Part shown: one piece after another, positions 1 to 6,099 of the stretch | How positions within the stretch are numbered: the first letter of the stretch is position 1 | How the letters are laid out: each line of letters opens with the position of its first letter | Assembly (NCBI GenBank): GCA_023428365.1 | Contig: JAEYYQ010000063.1 | Span: 1-8,065, forward strand | Length of the DNA stretch: 8,065 bases | Direction of reading: 5' to 3' | DNA from: Pseudomonadota bacterium | GTDB lineage: Bacteria; Pseudomonadota; Alphaproteobacteria; Rhizobiales; Hyphomicrobiaceae | The notes under the pieces: model-generated | The model's input: only the letters and a program-made list of their open reading frames with translations | The model's database searches: none | Told to the model about the DNA's origin: nothing | Position numbers and translations under genes: made by a program

Positions 1-50
1 TTCCCCTCGACGGACCCGCAGTTGGATGAACTTGCCTCGAGAGGATCAAA

Positions 51-638
51 ATGTCAGAGCCGTTAACTCATTCGGCGCCCCGAATTGGGACGCGTTCGTT
101 TCAATCCGTGAGCCGCTACGCCAGATCGCTCGCGATTCTGGGCGTCACCGGCGCCGCATTGGCCTGCGCGCCGGTGTATGCCAACGAAGTCTCCCTCACG
201 CCCGCACCGACAGCGACCGCCGATGCGCAAACCTGCTCGGGCACCGTTTGGTGGAGCGAACTGCTTGCTCCCGAGACCGAGAAGCTGACCGACTTCTATG
301 CAAAAGTCATGGACTGGAAGGTCAAGCTCGTCGACGCTGAAGATCAATCGGAAAAGCCCAGCTCGCCTGAGAATAGCTACTCGGTGTTCATGAACGGCGA
401 CGATGAAATCGCCGGCCTGATGAAAGCCAATCATCCGGCTGCGGCACATTCGGGGCTGGGCTGGTTCACGTACATGCAGGTGGCTGACGTCGACGCGACG
501 GCCAAGAAGGTTGTCGAAAACGGCGGCTCGATCCTGCGTGAACCGATCGAAACCGACAATGGCGACTATATCGCCGTCGTTCGAGACCCCATGGGCAACG
601 TGTTCGGAATCGTAACACCAGCCGACAAGGATTGCTGA
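51..638 (+). CDS. Exported VOC (glyoxalase/bleomycin-resistance fold) protein
   Basis: 195 residues. The ATG is chosen because GAGGA at 41-45 sits five bases upstream. The N-terminus looks like a Sec signal peptide: a basic stretch with several Arg up to about residue 25, a hydrophobic run at about 27-40, and a likely signal peptidase I site after VYA (residue 44). Cys39 follows Ala-Leu-Ala, which is only a poor lipobox, so a lipoprotein is possible but less likely. Residues 64-190 resemble the VOC superfamily: the GTVWWSELLAPE start, FYAKVMDW at 83-90, a second beta-alpha unit from WFTYMQVADVDA at about 139, and the RDPMGNVFGIV ending at 178-188. The nearest remembered relatives are CFP30B/Gly-rich 'GTFVWHEL' VOC proteins, which usually lack a signal peptide. 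One VOC domain (two beta-alpha modules) is present, so a homodimer is plausible. The mature chain has only two cysteines, Cys62 and the last residue Cys195. Substrate unknown. The stop is followed 38 bases later by a small gene on the same strand. Confidence 0.85.
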   Translation: MSEPLTHSAPRIGTRSFQSVSRYARSLAILGVTGAALACAPVYANEVSLTPAPTATADAQTCSGTVWWSELLAPETEKLTDFYAKVMDWKVKLVDAEDQSEKPSSPENSYSVFMNGDDEIAGLMKANHPAAAHSGLGWFTYMQVADVDATAKKVVENGGSILREPIETDNGDYIAVVRDPMGNVFGIVTPADKDC

Positions 639-676
639 TCGTCATCGCCGCTGCGAGCGAACGATCAGGAGGAAAC

Positions 677-868
677 ATGAAAGCCTATATCGCGAGAGAC
701 GAGAGCGGCGCCGTGACGAGCGGCTGGCTCCTGCGTAACGGAACCGAGATCCATCCGACGCTGTGGCGCCTACGGCGCACACAGATCGAAGAAGTCATCG
801 CACAGGAGGCGAGCGTTGAAACAATGCTCTGCAACGCCTCCCGCAAGGAAGCGCAACCCCGTCGATAA
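677..868 (+). CDS. Small hypothetical protein, 63 residues
   Basis: I do not recognise this protein. The ATG at 677 is preceded by a very good Shine-Dalgarno, AGGAGG at 667-672, four bases away. That argues against the longer in-frame TTG start at 632, which would overlap the end of the upstream gene. The product is hydrophilic. It begins MKAYIARDESG, has a GWLLRNGTEIHPTLW segment in the middle, then an Arg/Glu-rich, probably helical stretch (RLRRTQIEEVIAQE) and a basic tail with a single Cys at about residue 52. There is no signal peptide or membrane segment, so it is probably cytoplasmic. It lies 38 bases after the exported VOC gene on the same strand, with no hairpin seen between them, so cotranscription is likely. 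A strong terminator hairpin follows 30 bases after its stop. The RBS and placement support translation; the function is open. Confidence 0.6.
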   Translation: MKAYIARDESGAVTSGWLLRNGTEIHPTLWRLRRTQIEEVIAQEASVETMLCNASRKEAQPRR

Positions 869-897
869 CGTCTCCATGCAGACGGGTTTGCAAAGCA

Positions 898-927
898 AGA
901 AAGCCGCAGCGTTCGCTGCGGCTTTCT
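898..927. terminator. Bidirectional Rho-independent terminator between convergent genes
   Basis: A perfect 13-base-pair stem, left arm 898-910 (AGAAAGCCGCAGC) and right arm 915-927, encloses the four-base loop GTTC. On the plus strand TTTT follows at 931-934. On the minus strand the hairpin is followed by a TTGCTTTG stretch. The structure lies 29 bases after the stop of the small plus-strand gene and 25 bases beyond the stop of the minus-strand BcsS-like gene, so it can end both transcripts. A weaker 5-bp hairpin (869-873 with 880-884) lies just before it on the plus strand. Confidence 0.85.
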
Positions 928-952
928 GCATTTTCAAAATAGGGGCTCGAGC

Positions 953-1837
953 TTACTTCAGCGGGGCGCGGTTTTCGCCGAATGCCGTGCGCAGCTCAAC
1001 CGTCGCATAACCACCCTCGGCGCCGAACTCACCGGCAATGCCCTCGTTTGCGAACTGGTAGCCCGCCGATCCGATGAGCGTGCTGTAGGTGGTGCCGAAC
1101 GGGATATCGACCTTCAAGAACCCGCCAACCCGCTGTGCATCGCCAGAGTCATCACCCAGCGCCCAGACTTCGGGGCCGAACGTGAAGCGACCGAAGTCGT
1201 AGCCCAACCGACCGAGGGCGTAGTAGCTCTCGAACGCCGTCGAGTAGGTGCCTTCCAATGCGAAGTAGATCGGACGATTGTCGTTGCCGTTGGTTTCGAT
1301 GCTGGCGCCGACCTTGAAGCCCCACTCGTTGTCGGTAGCGCGACCACCTATGCCAAGCACTTCCCCGTCAGGGAAGAAGATCGCGGTCGCCTTGCGCTTC
1401 TGGTACTCGCCACCAAACATGACAGCAATATCCAGACCGCCACGCACCCACATGTAGCCGAGCATGAGATCGCCGGTCCAATAGTCGCCGTCGACTCTCA
1501 GCCTACCTGGCACTGGAGGATCCTCGTCCAAAAAGCCTCGTGTGCTATCCTCGTAGCTGCCGTACGAACCGTAAATCCGGCCGAAGAAGCCATCGCGGTT
1601 AAAGTCGCGATTGAAGGAGAAGTAAGCGCCCGTATAGCTCTCCCAGGCGCCATTCGTGATCTCACCGCCAGAAACGGTCACGACCGAGTAGACGACGTCG
1701 CCATTGGAGTCGACGTACGGAGTATAGTCTCCCTTGGATCCACCCAGGTCAGCGGCCTGAGCAGGCATGGAAAGCGCGGCGCCAACGCCGAGCGTGGCAG
1801 CGAGTGCCAGTGCAAATTTCAGTTTCGGCATAGCCAT
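953..1837 (-). CDS. BcsS-like exported, probable outer-membrane beta-barrel protein
   Basis: 294 residues. The first ATG (1837) is chosen because GGGGAGG lies five bases upstream (1843-1849 on the plus strand); the next ATG two codons in would be too far from it. It has a clear Sec signal peptide: Lys5 and Lys7, a hydrophobic run at about 8-24, and AQA followed by cleavage after residue 28. The mature chain has no Cys and is rich in Gly, Tyr and Phe, with alternating patterns typical of amphipathic beta strands. The succession YTGAYFSFNRDFNRDG (about 68-83), VDGDYWTGDLMLGYMW (115-130), GFKVGASIE (173-181), YFALEGTYSTAF (191-202), LGYDFGRFTFGPEVWALG (211-228) and DAQRVGGF (233-240) resembles the 'cellulose biosynthesis protein BcsS' family of Hyphomicrobiales as I remember it. 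That family's role is little defined, and no bcs genes are visible here, so a link to cellulose is not shown. The last residue is Lys rather than Phe, although an AF pair occurs at about 285-286. The gene stands alone between a terminator and a non-coding gap. A generic porin-like protein is the alternative. Confidence 0.75.
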   Translation of the reverse strand: MAMPKLKFALALAATLGVGAALSMPAQAADLGGSKGDYTPYVDSNGDVVYSVVTVSGGEITNGAWESYTGAYFSFNRDFNRDGFFGRIYGSYGSYEDSTRGFLDEDPPVPGRLRVDGDYWTGDLMLGYMWVRGGLDIAVMFGGEYQKRKATAIFFPDGEVLGIGGRATDNEWGFKVGASIETNGNDNRPIYFALEGTYSTAFESYYALGRLGYDFGRFTFGPEVWALGDDSGDAQRVGGFLKVDIPFGTTYSTLIGSAGYQFANEGIAGEFGAEGGYATVELRTAFGENRAPLK

Positions 1838-1944
1838 TGCGGCCTCCCCATTAGCCGGTAAATCCGTGCGGTCTTATCTCCCTCATTAGCTGAGTCGCGC
1901 CTTAACGAGACGTAGACGAGTGCGCCTATTTGGGTGGGTGTGAT

Positions 1945-1983
1945 GGAACCGCAACAGATTTGGCGCCCAAATCGGTGAGTTCC
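1945..1983. repeat. 39-base imperfect palindrome, possible operator
   Basis: The inner arms GATTTGG (1957-1963) and CCAAATC (1967-1973) are perfect inverted repeats around CGC. Outer arms GGAAC (1945-1949) and GTTCC (1979-1983) are also inverted copies, separated from the inner arms by seven and five unpaired bases. A further ATTTGG lies at 1928-1933, 30 bases from the one at 1958. There is no T tract directly after the hairpin on either strand, so a terminator is less likely than a protein-binding site. It lies about 110-150 bases upstream of the BcsS-like start. The binding function is inference. Confidence 0.4.
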
Positions 1984-2097
1984 GCATGATCCCGAGTTTT
2001 TTTGCTGTGAGTTGGCTGCACATCAACGCACGCCAACCCTTGCGAGCGGGTGGACTCACCGCGAAATGCGCAGAGTGATTCGGCAGATTAGGAGATC

Positions 2098-2120
2098 AAA
2101 AGCCACGATGAAGCGTGGCT
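2098..2120 (-). terminator. Rho-independent terminator after fdsD
   Basis: Read on the minus strand, a seven-base-pair stem AGCCACG / CGTGGCT (plus coordinates 2114-2120 and 2101-2107) with a six-base loop is followed by TTTT (2101-2098). It lies nine bases past the fdsD stop codon. The stem is short and the T run is only four bases, so some readthrough toward the BcsS-like gene is possible. Confidence 0.7.
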
Positions 2121-2128
2121 CGCAGATG

Positions 2129-2371
2129 TCAGTTCCCAGCCATCTCACGTTGAGGTGCAGCAGGGGCCTTAAGGGTCTTGAGCGCTGCGAGCGCCAACGG
2201 GCTCAGGCCAGCGCCGCCCTCCGCGACGTGCGCCAGGATCTGTCGGCGCATACGGGGATCCCAGAACTGCTCGATGTGGCTCGCGACCTGCGGCAGGCCA
2301 CGCTCCGTACCTTGCGCCTCAAAGAACTTGGCGATCTGGTTCGCCATCATCACCAGCTTCTCATGCTGCAT
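2129..2371 (-). CDS. fdsD: Formate dehydrogenase delta subunit FdsD
   Basis: 80 residues, the usual size of the family. FdsD is the small subunit of the molybdenum NAD-dependent formate dehydrogenase. In Rhodobacter capsulatus it is needed for an active enzyme and is found in the complex. Family features are visible: the EKLVMMANQIAKFF opening at residues 4-17, the HIEQFWDPRMRRQI core at about 32-45, and GGAGLSPLALAAL near 52-64. There are no Cys, so it binds no cluster of its own. The ATG at 2371 lies inside the 3' end of fdhD and overlaps it by 11 bases in another frame. A purine stretch AAAGG about 13-17 bases upstream is a poor RBS, so translational coupling to fdhD is likely. Another ATG at 2364 forms ATGA with the fdhD stop but is in a different frame and cannot start this protein. 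It is the last gene of the operon, followed by a terminator hairpin. Confidence 0.93.
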   Translation of the reverse strand: MQHEKLVMMANQIAKFFEAQGTERGLPQVASHIEQFWDPRMRRQILAHVAEGGAGLSPLALAALKTLKAPAAPQREMAGN

Positions 2372-3209
2372 GGCCGACTTTGCCTTTATCCGATGAAGCT
2401 GAGTGCGTCAGCCCTTGAATGCGATGTGCGTGAGTGAAGACCTCGAAGCTGTCCGTCCGCGCGACCGCAACCAGGGTAATTCCTGCTGCCTCTGCCGTCT
2501 TCAATGCCAATGCCGTCGGCGCGGAGACGGCGACGATGATCGGCGCGCCCAAAACGGCAACCTTATGCACCATCTCGACCGAGACGCGGCTCGTCAGCAA
2601 AACGACGCCGCTGGTCACGTCCACTTCAGAACGCCGGAGACGGCCGATCAACTTGTCGAGCGCATTATGGCGACCAACGTCTTCGGCCACCGCGACCAAG
2701 CCGTCCTGCTTGTTCCAGAAACCTACCCCGTGGACGGCATGAGTTTCCTGATTGAGCAGTTGAGCGGGCGCAAGCGCAGCCATCGCGGACGCAACATCCT
2801 TCGCCGTGACGGTTGTCGGCGCAGTCACGGACGGGTGCTCCGGCAACGCCGCTTCCAGGCTCTCGACGCCACACAGCCCACACCCCGTAGGCCCGGCAAT
2901 CCGCCGCCGACGATCAACGAGATCACGGGCGCGGTGCTCCGCCAGCCACATCCGCAGTTCGATGCCGCTGTCTTGCTCGATGACCTCGATGCTTTCGATC
3001 TCTTCCGGCCGTGAGATCACTCCTTCCGTCAGGCTGAAGCCGACCGCGAAGTCTTCCAGATCCGACGGCGAAGCCATCATCACAGCATAGGTCGAACCGC
3101 CGTAGACCAGCGCAACCGGTACCTCCTGGGGAACCCGCCGCTCACGCTGCGACGTCTCTCCTTGCGGAGAGACCTTCACGCAACGGACTGAGACAGAAGG
3201 CTCCGTCAT
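2361..3209 (-). CDS. fdhD: Formate dehydrogenase accessory sulfurtransferase FdhD (FdsC)
   Basis: 282 residues, normal for the family. FdhD proteins carry sulfur from a cysteine desulfurase to the bis-MGD molybdenum cofactor and hand the mature cofactor to formate dehydrogenase. In fds operons the gene is called fdsC, and the R. capsulatus protein binds bis-MGD. Visible motifs are EVPVALVYGG at about 29-38, LEDFAVGFSLTEG at 51-63, the GPTGCGLCGVESLE motif with the redox pair Cys110 and Cys113, AEDVGRHNALDKLIG at 175-189, and LTSRVSVEMVHK at about 205-216. All match the catalytic CxxC and cofactor-binding parts of the family. The ATG starts four bases after the fdsA stop with only a weak GCAGA as Shine-Dalgarno, so coupling to fdsA is likely. 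Its 3' end overlaps fdsD. It is cytoplasmic and nothing is truncated. Confidence 0.95.
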   Translation of the reverse strand: MTEPSVSVRCVKVSPQGETSQRERRVPQEVPVALVYGGSTYAVMMASPSDLEDFAVGFSLTEGVISRPEEIESIEVIEQDSGIELRMWLAEHRARDLVDRRRRIAGPTGCGLCGVESLEAALPEHPSVTAPTTVTAKDVASAMAALAPAQLLNQETHAVHGVGFWNKQDGLVAVAEDVGRHNALDKLIGRLRRSEVDVTSGVVLLTSRVSVEMVHKVAVLGAPIIVAVSAPTALALKTAEAAGITLVAVARTDSFEVFTHAHRIQGLTHSASSDKGKVGHAA

Positions 3210-3213
3210 TCTG

Positions 3214-6093
3214 CTAATCCGCAGCTTCCGCGATCACGATGCGACGGCTGGCGCGCGAAAATTCCTCATACTCTTCCTGAGAAAGCGTCGGCCCATTCGA
3301 TGGGCTGACCTGCACCGCCGTCACCTTATATTCAGGGCAGTTCGTCGCCCAATCCGAATAGTCGGTAGTGACGAGATTGGCCTGCGTCAGCGGATGGTGG
3401 AAGGTCGTATAGACGACACCCGCCGCAACACGGTCGGTGATCTCCGCCCGCAGCGCGGTCTCGCCAGCACGGCTGGCAATCCGAACCCAGTCGCCGTCCT
3501 TGATGCCACGCTGCTCCGCATCGTGCGGGTTGATCTCGAGGCGATCTTCAGCATGCCACACGACGTTCTCGGTGCGGCGCGTCTGGGCACCGACGTTGTA
3601 CTGCGAAAGAATGCGCCCGGTGGTGAGAAGAAGCGGGTAACGCGGTCCCGTCCGCTCGTCCGTGGGCACGTACTCTGTGACCATGAACTTGCCCTTGCCG
3701 CGGGCAAACCCGTTGATGTGCATCACTGGCGAACCCAGTGGATTGGCCTCGTTGCACGGCCACTGGACGGAGCCCATCTCCTCGATCTTGGCGAAGCTCA
3801 CGCCTGCGAAGGAGGGTGTCAGCTTGGCGATCTCATCCATGACCTGACTGGGATGCGTGTAGTTCCAGTCGAGCCCGATGGCCTGGGCGATCAGCTGCGT
3901 GATCTCCCAGTCGGCCAGCCCGCCGTTGCGCGGCGTCATCACCTTGCGCACGAGCTGGATGCGCCGCTCCGCGTTGGTGAACGTGCCGTCCTTTTCCAGG
4001 AACGTCGAACCCGGCAGGAACACGTGCGCGTAGTTGGCCGTCTCGTTGAGGAAGAGATCGTGGACAACCACGCACTCCATCGCGCCAAGTCCCGCCGACA
4101 CGTGATGCATGTCAGGGTCGGACTGCAGGATGTCCTCGCCCTGAATGTAGATGGCCTTGAACGATCCCTCGACGGCGGCATCCAGCATGTTCGGGATGCG
4201 CAGCCCCGGCTCCGGGTTGATCGGACGTCCCCACAGCGCCTCGAACATCGCACGTGTCGCCTCGTCGGAGACGTGGCGATAGCCCGACAGTTCGTGCGGG
4301 AATGATCCCATATCGCACGAGCCCTGCACGTTATTCTGGCCACGCAGCGGGTTCACACCGACACCCGGACGTCCGAGGTTGCCGGTGGCCATGGCAAGGT
4401 TGGCGATCGCCATCACCGTGGTCGAGCCCTGACTGTGCTCGGTAACGCCGAGGCCGTAGTAGATGGCCGCGTTGCCGCCGGTCGCATACAGCCGCGCCGC
4501 CGCACGAATCTCAGCCGGATCGACGCCGGTATACTGTTCGACGGCTTCCGGCGAATTGCGCGGTTCCGCGACGAACGCCGCCCATTCCGCGAAATCGTCC
4601 ATCTCGCAGCGCTCGCGCACGAACGTCTCGTTGACAAGACCTTCGGTGACGATCACGTGCGCAATCGCTGTCAGCACCGCAACGTTGGTGCCTGGCTTCA
4701 ACGGCAAATGATGCACGGCCTTGATATGCGGCGACTTCACCAGATCGATCCGGCGCGGATCAATGACGATCAGCTTCGCGCCCTGGCGCAGCCGCTTCTT
4801 CATACGGCTGGCGAACACCGGATGCCCGTCCGTCGGATTCGCGCCGATGAGCAGCATGACATCGGCCTGCTCGACCGAGTCGAAGTCCTGCGTTCCGGCA
4901 GACGTACCGAAGGTCGTCTTCAGACCATACCCGGTCGGCGAGTGACAGACGCGGGCGCAGGTGTCGACGTTGTTCACGCCGAAGCCAGCACGGATCAGCT
5001 TCTGGACCAGGAAGGTTTCTTCATTCGTGCAGCGCGATGACGTGATGCCGCCAACCGCATCGCGACCGTATTGATACTGGATGCGCTTGAATTCGGAGGC
5101 GACGCGACCAATCGCTTCTTCCCACGTCGTCTCGCGCCACGGGTCAGTGATCTTATCGCGCACCATCGGCTTCAGGATGCGTTCCTTGTGGGTGGCGTAG
5201 CCCCATGCAAAACGCCCCTTCACACAGGAATGGCCGCGATTGGCCTTGCCGTCCTTGTACGGCACCATGCGCACAACTTCCTCGCCGCGCATCTCTGCCT
5301 TGAATGCGCAGCCGACGCCGCAGTAAGCGCAGGTCGTGACAACCGAGTGCTCCGGCTGGCCGATCTCGATCAGGCTCTTCTCGCTCAGCGTCGCCGTCGG
5401 ACAGGCCTGGACGCAGGCGCCGCATGAGACGCATTCGCTATCGAGGAAGTTCTCCGACATGCCCGGCGACACGCGGCTGTCGAACCCACGGCCGGAAATC
5501 GTCAGCGCGAAAGTGCCCTGCACTTCTTCGCAAGCGCGGACGCAGCGATTGCAAACGATGCATTTCGAGGGGTCGTAGGTGAAATACGGATTGCTCTCGT
5601 CCTTGGGCATCCACTGGTCGTTGACCTTGCCACCAGCCTTCGCAAACACGTGGTTGGCGCCGTCGTAGCCATAGCGAACGTCACGAAGACCAACCGCGCC
5701 CGCCATATCCTGCAACTCGCAGTCACCGTTGGCGGCACAGGTGAGGCAATCGAGCGGGTGGTCGGAGATGTAGAGTTCCATCACGCCGCGACGGATCTGC
5801 TTCAGTCGATCCGACTGCGTGTGAACGACCAGACCATTCATAACCGGCGTGGTGCAGGAGGCCGGCGTACCGGCGCGGCCCTCGATCTCCACCAGGCACA
5901 GGCGGCAGGAGCCGAACGCTTCGATGCTGTCGGTTGCACAAAGCTTGGGGATCTGCGTACCCGCCTCCATGGCAGCGCGCATGATCGACGTGCCCTCCGG
6001 CACAGTGATCGGCTTGCCGTCGATGGTCAGTGTGACGGTTTTCTCCGACCGGGAGGCAGGCGTTCCGTAATCAATCTCTTCAACGAGTGCCAT
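3214..6093 (-). CDS. fdsA: NAD-dependent formate dehydrogenase, alpha (catalytic) subunit FdsA
   Basis: 959 residues, full length. It oxidises formate to CO2 at a bis-MGD molybdenum centre. N-terminal NuoG-like part: [2Fe-2S] ligands Cys52, 63, 66 and 80; a His-ligated [4Fe-4S] with His112, Cys116, 119 and 125; two ferredoxin-type [4Fe-4S] clusters with Cys178/181/184/188 and Cys221/224/227/231. The molybdopterin oxidoreductase part starts near 250 with [4Fe-4S] ligands Cys255, 258, 262 and 290 and the conserved Lys292. The molybdenum ligand is Cys383 in CARVCHSPT, followed by His384; Arg584 in NPLRGQNNVQG matches the substrate Arg. These are three residues short of the R. capsulatus Cys386 and Arg587 I remember. 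The Cys ligand shows this is not a selenocysteine enzyme. The C-terminal molydopterin-dinucleotide-binding region runs from about 815 to 925. The ATG at 6093 has GGAG (6103-6106) nine bases upstream, inside the end of fdsB; only six bases separate the two genes. No signal peptide, so soluble and cytoplasmic. Confidence 0.97.
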   Translation of the reverse strand: MALVEEIDYGTPASRSEKTVTLTIDGKPITVPEGTSIMRAAMEAGTQIPKLCATDSIEAFGSCRLCLVEIEGRAGTPASCTTPVMNGLVVHTQSDRLKQIRRGVMELYISDHPLDCLTCAANGDCELQDMAGAVGLRDVRYGYDGANHVFAKAGGKVNDQWMPKDESNPYFTYDPSKCIVCNRCVRACEEVQGTFALTISGRGFDSRVSPGMSENFLDSECVSCGACVQACPTATLSEKSLIEIGQPEHSVVTTCAYCGVGCAFKAEMRGEEVVRMVPYKDGKANRGHSCVKGRFAWGYATHKERILKPMVRDKITDPWRETTWEEAIGRVASEFKRIQYQYGRDAVGGITSSRCTNEETFLVQKLIRAGFGVNNVDTCARVCHSPTGYGLKTTFGTSAGTQDFDSVEQADVMLLIGANPTDGHPVFASRMKKRLRQGAKLIVIDPRRIDLVKSPHIKAVHHLPLKPGTNVAVLTAIAHVIVTEGLVNETFVRERCEMDDFAEWAAFVAEPRNSPEAVEQYTGVDPAEIRAAARLYATGGNAAIYYGLGVTEHSQGSTTVMAIANLAMATGNLGRPGVGVNPLRGQNNVQGSCDMGSFPHELSGYRHVSDEATRAMFEALWGRPINPEPGLRIPNMLDAAVEGSFKAIYIQGEDILQSDPDMHHVSAGLGAMECVVVHDLFLNETANYAHVFLPGSTFLEKDGTFTNAERRIQLVRKVMTPRNGGLADWEITQLIAQAIGLDWNYTHPSQVMDEIAKLTPSFAGVSFAKIEEMGSVQWPCNEANPLGSPVMHINGFARGKGKFMVTEYVPTDERTGPRYPLLLTTGRILSQYNVGAQTRRTENVVWHAEDRLEINPHDAEQRGIKDGDWVRIASRAGETALRAEITDRVAAGVVYTTFHHPLTQANLVTTDYSDWATNCPEYKVTAVQVSPSNGPTLSQEEYEEFSRASRRIVIAEAAD

Positions 6094-6099
6094 TTTTTA

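Larger units (their letters stand above)
1838..2128. other. Non-coding gap between fdsD and the BcsS-like gene
   Basis: This stretch has no credible gene. It holds the fdsD terminator hairpin (2098-2120), a run of seven T at 1997-2003 (plus strand), a 39-base imperfect palindrome (1945-1983), and a direct repeat next to the RBS of the BcsS-like gene (1843-1855 and 1877-1890). The promoter of the minus-strand BcsS-like gene should be here. I looked for a sigma-70 pair and for the alphaproteobacterial general-stress pattern (GGAAC with CGTT 16-17 bases on). GGAAC occurs on both strands, but I saw no correctly spaced CGTT, so I call no promoter. Confidence 0.6.

Noticed and set aside
816..1010. 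64-codon plus-strand open frame across the terminator hairpin
   Set aside because: It overlaps the end of the small gene, crosses the strong terminator and enters the convergent gene antisense; no RBS suits it.
1851..1886. 11-codon leader peptide frame (M R E I R P H G F T G) before the BcsS-like gene
   Set aside because: No Shine-Dalgarno precedes its ATG, there is no run of one amino acid and no attenuator pair of hairpins; it is more simply explained by the direct repeat.
1945..1983. General-stress sigma (EcfG-type) promoter from the GGAAC boxes
   Set aside because: GGAAC is present on both strands, but a CGTT at 16-17 bases downstream is missing on either strand.
2012..2437. 141-codon plus-strand open frame over the gap, the fdsD terminator and fdsD
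   Set aside because: It runs antisense through a terminator hairpin and a confirmed gene, and I see no RBS or family resemblance.
3394..4305. 303-codon open frame on the plus strand, antisense to fdsA
   Set aside because: It lies wholly inside fdsA, whose motifs prove its frame. The translation is Arg/His/Leu-rich with no recognisable domain, as expected of a reverse-strand shadow in GC-rich DNA.
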